Source: Planosporangium flavigriseum
Lineage (GTDB): Bacteria > Actinomycetota > Actinomycetes > Mycobacteriales > Micromonosporaceae
Assembly: GCF_011947225.1 (NCBI RefSeq)
Contig: NZ_JAATVW010000023.1
Span: 1-64,000, forward strand
DNA: 64,000 nucleotides
Direction: 5' to 3'
This document shows positions 55,344 to 64,000 of the stretch, piece after piece; positions within the stretch are counted from its first letter, which is position 1, and each line of letters begins with the position of its first letter. The notes beneath the pieces are model-generated. The model was not told where the DNA came from. It searched no databases and saw only the letters and a program-made list of their open reading frames with translations. The position numbers and the translations under genes are program-made.

Positions 55344-55392
55344 GCGGGGCGAGGCCGGCTGGATATGGGATGTATTGCTAGCCTCGCCCCGC
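55344..55392 (-). repeat. Inverted repeat containing second copy of the 25-base element
   Basis: GCGGGGCGAGGC (55344-55355) pairs with 55381-55392. The loop and left arm contain 55351-55375, which matches 54409-54433 at 22 of 25 bases. No gene lies in 55289-55505. Confidence 0.6.
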
Positions 55393-55505
55393 CCCTACCT
55401 TTTTGCCGGATCAGCTACTTCGGATGCCGTTGACAATGGTGGCCGAGGCTACCGTGATCGCGCGGCGTCGGCGTTGGGCAGCAGTGGCGCCGTCTTGTTG
55501 ACGAA

Positions 55506-57407
55506 TCACCGTGCGCCCTGCGGAGTGAAGTGGACGCCGTCGTAGCGCAGCACAAGCCCGTCGACGACCATGGGACAGGTGCCGTTCGGGCAGATGTACT
55601 GCCGTGCGCCCAGCAGGTGCATGCCCCGAGTCTCGCCCGCGACCTGCTGGTAGATGGTGTTGGCGGCGTCGCCGGTCGGGGTGGATGCCGGGAGGGGCTT
55701 GCAGTTTTTCGTGGCCTTCTGGGTTTCCAGGCAGGCTTGGGCGCTGAGGGACACGGGCAGGACGCCGGGCGTCACCAGCGCAGCGCCCGAGGCGGTCACC
55801 TGCTCGGCGAAGTGGCGCAACGAGCCATGAACTCCAGCAGTCCACTCTGGGGTCAACGGCTCCACCAGCTTCGAGTCGGTCCCGGCATAGTGCAGGGTCT
55901 CGAAGTTGGACAAGGCGAACACCATCGTCGGGTGGTAGGTGTCCAGCAGGGTGCGTAGCCGCTCGTCGGCGGTCTTGGCGCACTCGACCTGGTAGGGCGC
56001 CGGTGGGTTGGGTGCCTTCAGCGTGTACGGCAGACCGCTGATGCCGCAGCCCTGTTTCGCGGCGAGCACGTAGCCCCAGCCACGTTGACGCGCCAGGTCG
56101 ACGAAGCCCGGATCGAGGGCCATAGCGGTGGAGTCACCGACGACGGTGATCACGGGTCGTCCCTGCGGCGCCGTCACCCGCCAACACATCAGCACGCCGT
56201 TGCCGCACGGCGCCCCGTTCATCGCGATCAGTTGCTGCTTCTGCAGACCGATAGCCCAGTTGGTGCTCACGACCACCGACGCGGCCACGCAGCCGAGGAC
56301 GACCGGCACGGTGACCGCGAGTCGCAACGGCGTACTGACCGCAAATCGTGGCCGTCCCTGCCGGACCGGCAGCTCGACCAGGTAGTACGACACGGTCGCC
56401 AGCGCCAGGATCAGAACCCCCGTTACCTTGGCGCCGAGGTTCGCGACCTCCGGCAGGAACATGATGACCGGCCAGTGCCACAGGTACAGCCCGTAGGAGA
56501 TCTTGCCGACCCAACGGGCCGGCGTGATCGACAGCAGGCGGGCCAGCGGCGACGCCGGTGCGAGTTCCACCGCCCCGATCAGGACCGCCATCACCACGGC
56601 GATGGTAGTCGCGCCGCCATGGTAGTAGAAACCGACGGTGTCGCTGGTGACGAAGAGCAGTACGGCCGTCGCCGCCGCGGCGAGCGGTCCGAGCACGTAC
56701 GCTGCGGCTGATCGACCCCCGCGTCTCGCCGCTGCCCGCACTGGCCGCTATCCGGCGTACCGCCAGCGCCATCAGTGCACCGATCAGGAGTTGCTGGGCG
56801 CGGGCATCAGTACCTGCGTACGCGCGGGTCGGGCTCGCCGCGAATAGAGCACGATCATGGTGATCGCTGACGCGGCTGCGCCGAGGGCGAACACCGCCGG
56901 CAGACACCTGCGACGCCAGCGCAGGAGCACCAGCACCAGCAGCGGCCACACGATGTAGAACTGCTCCTCGATCGCCAATGACCAGGCATGGCGCAGTGGG
57001 GACTGCGAGGCGAACTGGGCGAAGTACGACTGATCCGACGCGATCATGTGCCAGTTGGCGTAGTAGAAGATCGTGGCGAGTAGATCGCCACGGCGCTGCT
57101 GCCAGTCGCTCAATGGTGCCCAGACCCGCACGGCAATGGCCACCGCCACCATCAGCAGCAGCGCGGGCATGAGCCGCCGGACTCGGCGCGCCCAGAACGT
57201 TGCCAGGTTGATGTGTCCGGTTCGCGCGTGCTCGTCGAGCAGGAGGCCGGTGATCAGGTACCCCGACAGTACGAAGAACAGGTCGACGCCGAGGAAACCG
57301 CCCGGCAGCAGCCCGTCACGCAGGTGGTAGATGATGACGGCGCCGACGGCGACGGCACGTAGACCATCGAGAGCGGGCCGGTATCCGGAAAGCTTCGCGT
57401 GCTGCAC
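55506..57407 (-). pseudogene. OafA-type acyltransferase (AT3 + SGNH), interrupted by two compensating frameshifts
   Basis: The minus strand encodes an acyltransferase-3 domain (MQHAKLSGYRPALDGLRAVA start, SGYLITGLLLDE, SLAIEEQFYIVWP) and a C-terminal SGNH-like domain (VVGDSTAMALDPG near the middle of the second part). The first frame (57407 to about 56835) meets stops. The expected motif SPTRAYAGTDARAQQLLIGA is in another frame between about 56835 and 56750. The original frame then resumes to the stop at 55506. Two nearby indels in GC-rich DNA could be sequencing errors or true inactivation. If intact, it would O-acetylate a surface polysaccharide. Confidence 0.75.
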
Positions 57408-57530
57408 CGGGATACGTTAAATGTTCCTAATGTCCATATCGGCGCACCACGCGGTCGGCTACTCGACATGTTGTTGGTCGCCAACTCGGTGGCCTGGCCA
57501 TTGCGGTCATCTGCGCCAGCGACCGCTGAG

Positions 57531-57568
57531 CGTGCTGGCCGGCGCACGCTGCGGCGCTGGCCAGCACG
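57531..57568 (-). terminator. Hairpin after the epimerase gene
   Basis: A ten-base perfect stem (57531-57540 with 57559-57568) lies between the epimerase stop and the acyltransferase start on the minus strand. Confidence 0.65.
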
Positions 57569-57609
57569 CCGGGTGACGGCCGACCAATGGCCGCCGTCGC
57601 GTCGGGACG

Positions 57610-58575
57610 TCAGGCGCTGGTAGCCCGGGCGAGGTCGGACTCGTAACCCGGCAACCCGCGGAACCACTCGACCGTCCGCTCCAGCCCGTACTCCAGCGGC
57701 TCAGCCTTGATCTGTGGGAACAGGGTGCGCAGCCGCTCGTTGGCGGCCTGCGAATCGCGTACGTCGCCGGAGCGGGCCGCGACGTGCTCGACCTCCAGCG
57801 GCCTGCCCAGCAGGGCCGACAGCCGGTCGATCAGCTCCAGCAGCGACGTCCGGGTGCCGAACGCGAGGTTGACCGGGGCGTCCGAACGGACCCGGCCGAT
57901 CACCGCGTCGGCGAGTACCCGGGCCACCGTTCCGACGTAGGTGAAGTCCCGGGTCTGCCGGCCGTCGCCGTGTACCTGCAGCGGCTCGCCCCGCAGCGCC
58001 GCGTCGACGAACGCCGGGACGACCGCGGCGTACGCGTGCCCGGCGGCCTGCAACGGCCCGTAGACGTTGAAGAACCGCAGGGCCAGCGTCGGCAGCGAGA
58101 ACGCGGAGGCGTAGGCGAGCGCGTACCCCTCCGTGATGAGCTTGGTGGCCGCGTACGGGCTCAACGGCCGGGTGGCGAGGTCTTCGTGCTTAGGCAGCTC
58201 CGCGACCGACCCATACACCGACGAGGACGAGGCGACCACCGCGTAGGCACCCACCTGCCGGCAGGCCTCCAGTACGTACAGCGTCCCAGTCGCATTGGCC
58301 TCGTGGCTGGCTACCGGGTCGGCGATCGATCGGGGTACGGACGGGCGGGCGGCCAGATGGACGACCGCGTCGGCGCCGGCGACCACCTCACTCAGCAGTG
58401 GACGGTCCAGAATGCTGCCCTCGACCAGCTCGACCGGTACGCCGGCGAGATTGTCGGAGCTGCCGGTGCTCAGGTTGTCGAGCGCGACGACTCGGCTGAC
58501 CTCCGGTCGGGCGACCAGTTCGCGGCACAGGTTCGCGCCGATGAATCCGGCGCCACCGGTCACGACGACCTTCAT
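57610..58575 (-). CDS. NAD-dependent epimerase/dehydratase (extended SDR, GalE-like)
   Basis: A 321-residue extended SDR. NAD-binding GGAGFIG at 7-13, catalytic SSSSVYG near 116-122 and Y141-x3-K145 are present. It matches UDP-glucose/UDP-GlcNAc 4-epimerase-like enzymes of polysaccharide loci. The ATG at 58575 is used; the longer frame adds a non-protein-like leader. It is 17 bases downstream of the glycosyltransferase gene, so the two are co-transcribed. Confidence 0.87.
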   Translation of the reverse strand: MKVVVTGGAGFIGANLCRELVARPEVSRVVALDNLSTGSSDNLAGVPVELVEGSILDRPLLSEVVAGADAVVHLAARPSVPRSIADPVASHEANATGTLYVLEACRQVGAYAVVASSSSVYGSVAELPKHEDLATRPLSPYAATKLITEGYALAYASAFSLPTLALRFFNVYGPLQAAGHAYAAVVPAFVDAALRGEPLQVHGDGRQTRDFTYVGTVARVLADAVIGRVRSDAPVNLAFGTRTSLLELIDRLSALLGRPLEVEHVAARSGDVRDSQAANERLRTLFPQIKAEPLEYGLERTVEWFRGLPGYESDLARATSA

Positions 58576-58592
58576 GTATGCAGATCCTCTCA

Positions 58593-59747
58593 TTATCGGG
58601 TCGGGGCGGTCGGGGAGCTGTTCCACCAGCCCCGCTCGTGCGCGATCCCGGTGTACAACCTGTTGATGTCGGAGACCAGGCGTTGCGCGGCGAATCGGTC
58701 GGTCACCACGTCCCGTGCCTGCGCACCCATCGCCAGCCGCAGGTCGTCGTCGTTCAGCAGTCGAACCACGTGTGCGGCCAGTTCCCTCGCGTCACAGGCC
58801 GCGAGCAGGCCGGTCTCGCCGTCGACCACCACCTCGGCGACGCTGCCGACGTTGGTGGCGACGGCGGGTATTCCCGCCAGTCCTGACTCGATCAACGACA
58901 CCGGCATCCCCTCGTTGTCCGAGGTCAGGAGTGTAATGTCTGCCGCGGCGTACACCGTCTCCACATCGCCGCGCCAGCCGAGCACCCGGACGGCGCCGTC
59001 CAGGTCGGCGGTCGCCTCGACCAGGTCGTCGAGCAGGTCGCCGTTTCCGCAAACGACGAACGTGGCTTGCGGGATGCTGGCTCGCACCGCTCGTACGACC
59101 TCGACGAACCGATCGGGCCTTTTGATGCCGGTTATTCGGCCGACATAGGCGATCACCGGTCCGTGGTCGGGCAGGCCCAGCAGCGCGCGTGCCTCTTCGT
59201 TCGAGGGCGCGGGGGGCAGGACGGTGCCGGGCGGGACGACCTCGTACTGGTCGGCCCGGCCGATGCCGGCGGCGATCAGGTCGTCGCGCACCTGGGAGCC
59301 GACGGCGACGAGGCGGTCGGTCCGCCGGGCGAGGGTGCGCTCGGTACCGACGACGAGCCTGGTCACCGCGGGGGAGAAGTAGCCGTGCAACAGGTGTCCG
59401 TGGAAGGTGTGCACCCGGGCCGGGACCCGGGCCAGCGAGGCTGCGACCCGCCCGAGGGCCCCTGCCTTGGCGGTGTGGGTGTGCACGATGTGCGGCCGGA
59501 ACCGGCGCATCTCCGCGACGAGGTAGGCGAGTGCGCGGACGTCGTCGCCCGGACGGACCGACCTTCCCAGGCCGGGTACGCGGTGCACGGGCACGTCCGA
59601 GGCGCGCAGCCCCAGGTAGTCGGCCTCGCCAAGGCCGACCTCACCTGTGTACAGTCGCTGCTCGAACCGATCCGGATCAAGCCCACGCATGAGGGCGGTC
59701 ACCTGCAGTGCGGGGCCGCCGACGTTCATCCGTGCGATAACCCGCAT
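58593..59747 (-). CDS. GT4-family glycosyltransferase
   Basis: About 384 residues, GT-B fold. N-terminal MRVIARMNVGGPALQ is the usual acceptor-domain start, then IVHTHTAKAGALGR. The donor domain carries AYVGRITGIKRPDRFVEVV and the motif SDNEGMPVSLIESGLAGIP. It transfers a hexose or HexNAc to a lipid-linked intermediate. The start at 59747 is chosen because the preceding 150 codons of open frame do not look like protein. It is divergent from the next glycosyltransferase. Confidence 0.85.
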   Translation of the reverse strand: MRVIARMNVGGPALQVTALMRGLDPDRFEQRLYTGEVGLGEADYLGLRASDVPVHRVPGLGRSVRPGDDVRALAYLVAEMRRFRPHIVHTHTAKAGALGRVAASLARVPARVHTFHGHLLHGYFSPAVTRLVVGTERTLARRTDRLVAVGSQVRDDLIAAGIGRADQYEVVPPGTVLPPAPSNEEARALLGLPDHGPVIAYVGRITGIKRPDRFVEVVRAVRASIPQATFVVCGNGDLLDDLVEATADLDGAVRVLGWRGDVETVYAAADITLLTSDNEGMPVSLIESGLAGIPAVATNVGSVAEVVVDGETGLLAACDARELAAHVVRLLNDDDLRLAMGAQARDVVTDRFAAQRLVSDINRLYTGIAHERGWWNSSPTAPTR

Positions 59748-59849
59748 TACCCGAACGCGATGTCCTGCGTTGTGCCCCTCGGCGTCGTGGCTCCGCCACT
59801 CGTGCTGCATAACGCGAGACAATACAGCTTGAATAGGTACTATCCTCGC

Positions 59850-61022
59850 ATGTCGTCCATTTCGCCTGATTCGTCGGCGTCCCGTGGGTCCGCCGGGTCT
59901 ACCTCGCCCGCGGCGCCGATCTGCCTTCTCATCGGCCAACTCGGTCTGGGCGGCACCGAGCGGCAGGTGGTCCTGCTCGCGGACGGCCTGCGCCAGCGCG
60001 GTATCGATACGGAAGTGCTCGTCATGTTCGACGGCGGCGAGCGCGAAGCGGATCTCCGCGCCGCCGCCGTTCCCGTCGTCCACCTGGGATTCCGGCGTCG
60101 CCCGCTCACCCTCGGCATGCTGTGGGCCAACGTCCGCGGGTTCGGGCGGCTGGTGCGCCACCTGTGGCGGCGACGACCGGCAGTGCTGCACGCCTTCCTG
60201 TTCCACAGCTACATCATCGCCGCGCCGGCCGCGCGGCTGGCGCGGGTACCGGTCCTCGTCGCCGGCCGGCGCAGCCTCGGCGACTTCAAGGGGGGGCGTC
60301 GCTGGGTCCTGGCGCTCGAACGGGCCGCGACCTCGGTGACAGATCTGTTGATCGCGAACGCCGAGGCGGTGGCCGAGGATGCCCGCCGCGAGGAGGGCGT
60401 ACCCCCCGAGAAGGTCATGGTCATCTACAACGCGCTACCCGACGGCGCGTTCGAGATCGGCCCGCCGACGGGGGAGAAGAGCCCCTCGGTGGTGCTCTGT
60501 GTGGCCAACCTCAAGCACTACAAGGGACACCGCTTCCTCATCGAGGCGGCCGCCATGGTGCGCGAACGCGGCCACGAGGTCACCCTCGTACTCGTCGGGG
60601 ACGGTCCCGAACGCTCAGCGCTCCAGGCCCTGGCCGACGAGCGGGGGGTCGACGCCCGGTTGCTCGGCGCCCGGACCGATGTGGACCGCCTGCTGGCAGA
60701 GGCCGACCTCTTCGTCCTGCCGTCGCTGACCGAAGGACTGTCCAACGCCGTCATGGAGGCGATGGCGGCGGGACGCCCGGTCGTGGCCACCGATGTGGGC
60801 GGCACTGGTGAGCTGCTACGCGACCGGGGAATCCTGGTGCCGCCCGGCGACGCCGCCGCGCTCGCCGACGGACTGGAGCGGCTGCTGACCGACCCCGTGC
60901 ACGCCGCCCGGCTGGCCGCCGCCGCCCAGGACTGGATCCGGGAGAACGCGGCACTGAATACCATGATCGACCGGCATGTCGCCGTGTACGCCGAACTTTG
61001 GGAGCGCAAATGTGCGGCATAG
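59850..61022 (+). CDS. GT4-family glycosyltransferase
   Basis: A 390-residue GT-B enzyme. It has LLIGQLGLGGTERQVVLLAD near the N-terminus, VANLKHYKGHRFLIEAA in the donor domain and SLTEGLSNAVMEAMAAGRPV as the E-x7-E region. It resembles the partial glycosyltransferase at the window end. The ATG at 59850 follows an AT-rich promoter-like stretch. Its 3' end overlaps asnB by 13 bases, so the genes are coupled. Confidence 0.87.
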   Translation: MSSISPDSSASRGSAGSTSPAAPICLLIGQLGLGGTERQVVLLADGLRQRGIDTEVLVMFDGGEREADLRAAAVPVVHLGFRRRPLTLGMLWANVRGFGRLVRHLWRRRPAVLHAFLFHSYIIAAPAARLARVPVLVAGRRSLGDFKGGRRWVLALERAATSVTDLLIANAEAVAEDARREEGVPPEKVMVIYNALPDGAFEIGPPTGEKSPSVVLCVANLKHYKGHRFLIEAAAMVRERGHEVTLVLVGDGPERSALQALADERGVDARLLGARTDVDRLLAEADLFVLPSLTEGLSNAVMEAMAAGRPVVATDVGGTGELLRDRGILVPPGDAAALADGLERLLTDPVHAARLAAAAQDWIRENAALNTMIDRHVAVYAELWERKCAA

Positions 61023-62923
61023 CAGGGAGCGTCTCGACCGGATTCGTCGACTCGGAACTGGTCCGCCGGATGTGCGACACGATCGTGCACCGTGGGCCGG
61101 ACGGGGCCGGGTACCACGATGACGAGCACGCCGCGCTGGGCATGCGCCGGCTGGCGATCATCGACGTCGCCGGGGGCCAGCAGCCGGTGTACAACGAGGA
61201 CCGCACGGTCGCCGTGGTCTTCAACGGCGAGCTGTACAACTTCGGCGAGCTGCAGGCCCACCTGCGGGCGAGAGGCCACCACCTGGCCGGCACCGGTGAC
61301 AGCGAGTGCCTCGCCCACCTGTACGAGGAGTACGGCGATGAGCTCGTCCACCACCTGCGTGGCATGTTCGCCTTCGCGATCTGGGACCGCCCGCGCGGCC
61401 GGCTGCTGCTGGCCCGCGACCGGCTGGGCAAGAAGCCCCTGTACTGGCGCGCGGACGGCGGCTCGCTGTCGTTCGCCTCAGAGCTGAAGTCGCTCGTACA
61501 GGACCCGTCGATGTCGCGCGAGCTCGACCTGGTCGCGCTGCACCACTACCTGACCTACCAGTACGTGCCCGCACCGTGGTCCATCTACCAGGGCGTGCAG
61601 AAGCTCCCGCCGGGACACCTGCTGGTCTGGCAGAACGGGGTGGCCGACGTCCGGCCGTACTGGCGGGCCGACTTCACCCCGCGCGCTGTGGGCAGCGAGG
61701 AGGAGCTGGTCGAGGAGCTGCGTGCGCTGCTGCTCGACGCCACCAAGGTCCGGATGGTGAGCGAACGGCCCCTGGGCGCGTTCCTGTCCGGGGGCATCGA
61801 CTCCTCGGCGATCGTCGCGGCCATGGCTATGCAGAGCACCGAGCGGGTGAAGACGTTCAGCATCGGCTTCGAGGACAGCCGCTTCGACGAGCGCGAGTAC
61901 GCGCGGATGGTGGCCCGTCACTACAACACGGACCACCACGAGCTGGTGGTCACGCCGTCGGCCGCGGACCTGCTGCCGACGCTCGCCTGGCACTTCGACG
62001 AGCCGTTCGCCGACTCGTCGGCGATCCCCAGCTTCTACGTGGCGCAGATGAGCCGCGAGCACGTCACGGTGGTGCTCACCGGGGACGGCGGCGACGAGGG
62101 CTTCGGCGGGTACCGGCGGTACGCGTTCATGGCGACTGCTGGCCGGGTGCCCGTACCCGCGTTCGCCCGCCGGACGCTGGAGCGGCTGGGAGCCGGGCTG
62201 GCCGCCCGCAGTCGGGCGCGCTCCCCGCTGGAGCGCGTCGGCCGCGGCCTGAACCTGCTCGGCCAGCCGGCGCACCGCCGCTACGCACGGCTCATGTCGT
62301 ACTTCACGCCGGAGCAGAAGCACGCGCTCTACACCGACGCGCTGCGGTCGCAGCTCGCCGGTATCGACAGCTACCAACTTCTCGACGACGCGTTCGCCGC
62401 CTCGCACGCGGACTCGACCGTCGGCAGGGTCATCGACGTCGACGTCAACACGTACCTTCCGGGCGACCTGATGGTGAAGGCCGACATCAGCACGATGGCG
62501 AACTCGCTGGAGGCCCGCTCACCGCTGCTCGACCACAAGGTCATCGAGTGGGCGGCCGGGCTGCCGACCAACCTGAAGGTACGCGGCAGCGAGACGAAGT
62601 ACCTGCTCAAGCGGGCGGTGGCGGACTGGCTGCCGCCGGGTCTGCTCAACCGGCCGAAGATGGGCTTCGGGGTGCCGCTGGCCAGCTGGCTGCGGACCGA
62701 GCTGCGCGACCTGTCCCGGGACGTGCTCACGGACGCGACCGCCCGCGGCCGTGGCCTGTTCCGGCCCGAGTCGGTGGCCGCCCTGCTCGACCAGCACGAC
62801 GCCGGCATCGACCACTCCACCCGGATCTGGGCGCTGATGCAGTTCGAGCTGTGGCACCGGATGTACGTGGACGGAACGCCGCCGACTTCGCGGCCGACGG
62901 CCGTCCCGGTCACCACCGCGTGA
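61010..62923 (+). CDS. AsnB-like glutamine-dependent amidotransferase
   Basis: A 637-residue class II amidotransferase. The N-terminal Cys2 nucleophile (MCGIAG) begins the glutaminase domain, with RGPDG at 28-32 and FNGELYN at 71-77. The synthetase domain has the PP-loop SGGIDSS at 260-266. In polysaccharide loci such proteins (e.g. WbpS) convert a uronic acid to its amide. That fits the UDP-sugar dehydrogenase nearby, but ordinary asparagine synthesis is not excluded. ATG at 61010 overlaps the upstream glycosyltransferase, and the stop overlaps the next start. Confidence 0.87.
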   Translation: MCGIAGSVSTGFVDSELVRRMCDTIVHRGPDGAGYHDDEHAALGMRRLAIIDVAGGQQPVYNEDRTVAVVFNGELYNFGELQAHLRARGHHLAGTGDSECLAHLYEEYGDELVHHLRGMFAFAIWDRPRGRLLLARDRLGKKPLYWRADGGSLSFASELKSLVQDPSMSRELDLVALHHYLTYQYVPAPWSIYQGVQKLPPGHLLVWQNGVADVRPYWRADFTPRAVGSEEELVEELRALLLDATKVRMVSERPLGAFLSGGIDSSAIVAAMAMQSTERVKTFSIGFEDSRFDEREYARMVARHYNTDHHELVVTPSAADLLPTLAWHFDEPFADSSAIPSFYVAQMSREHVTVVLTGDGGDEGFGGYRRYAFMATAGRVPVPAFARRTLERLGAGLAARSRARSPLERVGRGLNLLGQPAHRRYARLMSYFTPEQKHALYTDALRSQLAGIDSYQLLDDAFAASHADSTVGRVIDVDVNTYLPGDLMVKADISTMANSLEARSPLLDHKVIEWAAGLPTNLKVRGSETKYLLKRAVADWLPPGLLNRPKMGFGVPLASWLRTELRDLSRDVLTDATARGRGLFRPESVAALLDQHDAGIDHSTRIWALMQFELWHRMYVDGTPPTSRPTAVPVTTA

Positions 62924-64000
62924 GCGCGGAATCCGGCGTGGCCGCGCCGGCGGGCCGCCCACTTCGAATCGTGCTCGCGGTCGGCACCCTGCACGTCGGG
63001 GGCACCGAGACCCAGCTGGTGAAGCTCGCGATCGGGCTGCGCGAGCGCGGCCATGACGTGCACGTGCTCGCGCTGTCGGACGGCGGCCCGCTCGAAGAGC
63101 CGCTGCGCGCCGCCGGCGTGCAGGTACGGGTGTTCGACTACGGCGGCCTGCCGCTGCGCGGCCGACCGGACCGGGCCCAGCTGCGGATGCTGGCCCGGGC
63201 GCTGCGCACGCTGCTCGCCGTCCGGCGTCACCTGCGGGCTCTGCGTCCTGACGTGTGTCACGCCTTCCTGTTCGGCTGCTACAGCCTCGTGTTGCCGCTG
63301 GCCTGGTCGGCGGGGGTGCCGGTACGCGTGAGCGGCCGCCGCGGCGAGACCCCGCCCGCCGCCGGGCTGCGGGACCGGCTGTTCCACGAGCTGGGGCGGC
63401 GGTCATCGGCGTTGATGCTCTGCAATTCGCGCGAGGGCGCGGACGAGGCGGTCCGGCGCGACGGGTACCGGCCCGAGCAGGTGCAGGTCATCCCCAACGG
63501 GGTCGACCTGCCCGACGAGCAGGCGGACGTGACGGCGCAGCCGGCTCGCGGTGTCATGGTCGCGAACCTGATCGCGTACAAGGGCCACGACGACCTGCTG
63601 GCCGCGCTGGCGATGTTGCCCACGCCACCACGGATCTGCCTGATCGGTGAGGGCCCCGAGCGGGCGCGCCTCACCGAGCTGATCCGCTCCCGTGGCCTCG
63701 ACGACGTCGTCGAGCTGGCCGGCGCGCGCGCCCGGGCGAGCCGGTTGCTGCCGCGGTACCAGTTCGCGGTGCTCGCCTCGCACTACGAGGGGCTGCCGAA
63801 CGCGGTCCTGGAGGCGATGGCGGCCGGCCTGCCGGTGGTCGCCACCGCCGTGGGCGGCGTACCGGAGCTGCTCACCGACGATGAGACCGGGCTGCTCGTC
63901 CCGCCTCACTCGCCGGCCGAGCTGGCCGCCGCGATCGCCCGGGTCGCCGGCGACCCGCAGTTGCGGGGGCGACTCGGGGCGGCCGCGCGCAAGGCCGCTG
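62920..64000 (+). CDS. GT4-family glycosyltransferase, 3' end outside window
   Basis: A GTG at 62920 overlaps the asnB stop (GTGA). The frame is open to the window edge, giving 360 residues. VGTLHVGGTETQLVKLA opens the acceptor domain; the donor domain has VANLIAYKGHDDLLAAL and YEGLPNAVLEAMAAGLP. It is a close relative of the enzyme at 59850-61022 and probably adds another sugar in the same repeat unit. Confidence 0.85.
   Translation, partial: MSAESGVAAPAGRPLRIVLAVGTLHVGGTETQLVKLAIGLRERGHDVHVLALSDGGPLEEPLRAAGVQVRVFDYGGLPLRGRPDRAQLRMLARALRTLLAVRRHLRALRPDVCHAFLFGCYSLVLPLAWSAGVPVRVSGRRGETPPAAGLRDRLFHELGRRSSALMLCNSREGADEAVRRDGYRPEQVQVIPNGVDLPDEQADVTAQPARGVMVANLIAYKGHDDLLAALAMLPTPPRICLIGEGPERARLTELIRSRGLDDVVELAGARARASRLLPRYQFAVLASHYEGLPNAVLEAMAAGLPVVATAVGGVPELLTDDETGLLVPPHSPAELAAAIARVAGDPQLRGRLGAAARKAA

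Overview
The window is high-GC DNA (GTG and TTG starts, strong third-position G/C bias, ATGA/GTGA gene overlaps, long perfect hairpin terminators without clear U-tracts). This points to an actinomycete. The mix of a Sec-type formate dehydrogenase, EtfD-like protein, M36 protease and XRE/TPR regulator would suit Micromonosporaceae, but that rank is an inference. I saw no tRNA, rRNA, CRISPR array or insertion sequence.

Layout. (1) 1-1242, minus: 5' part of a secreted protein with four SH3b repeats. (2) About 2.1-29.3 kb: a large catabolic locus. It holds etfB-etfA; two cytoplasmic GMC flavin dehydrogenases, each followed by a small gluconate-2-dehydrogenase-subunit-3-like partner; a GlcG/HbpS protein; an Ldh2-family oxidoreductase; an enolase-superfamily dehydratase; two complete RbsA/C/B-type sugar ABC importers; a 2-keto-3-deoxy sugar-acid kinase, IclR regulator and KDPG-type aldolase; a divergent minus-strand set (NIPSNAP, aldo-keto reductase, acyl-CoA ligase, MaoC hotdog, cyclase family); a FlK-like thioesterase; and an EtfD-like membrane Fe-S oxidoreductase. 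(3) 29.4-31.5 kb: response regulator, methyltransferase, L,D-transpeptidase. (4) 31.7-38.3 kb: a one-carbon oxidation set of dimethylglycine/sarcosine dehydrogenase, PurU, and a selenocysteine formate dehydrogenase whose in-frame TGA (35630-35632) is followed by an E. coli-like SECIS hairpin. (5) 38.6-42.4 kb, minus: CDP-alcohol phosphotransferase, GT4, two dCTP-deaminase-like paralogues, small proteins. (6) 42.5-52.9 kb: XRE/TPR regulator, NAD(P)HX repair enzyme, ASCH protein, E1 alpha/beta, M36 metalloprotease, SnoaL-like protein, PAP2 phosphatase. (7) 53.1-64 kb: surface-polysaccharide region with UDP-sugar dehydrogenase, methyltransferase, a frameshifted OafA-type acyltransferase, epimerase, three GT4 enzymes and an AsnB-like amidotransferase; the last gene runs off the window.

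How it works together. The most interesting reading is that sugar oxidation by the two GMC dehydrogenases feeds the respiratory chain through ETF and EtfD. Both large subunits carry a C-x5-C-x3-C motif with the spacing of the [3Fe-4S] ligands of bacterial FAD-glucose dehydrogenase. Neither they nor the small subunits have a Tat signal, and no cytochrome c subunit is present; ETF genes sit in its place. The dehydratase, kinase and aldolase would then take the resulting sugar acid to pyruvate plus a triose phosphate. The dimethylglycine dehydrogenase is a third likely ETF client in the same window. Short related inverted repeats upstream of the main transcription units suggest a common regulator, possibly the IclR protein.
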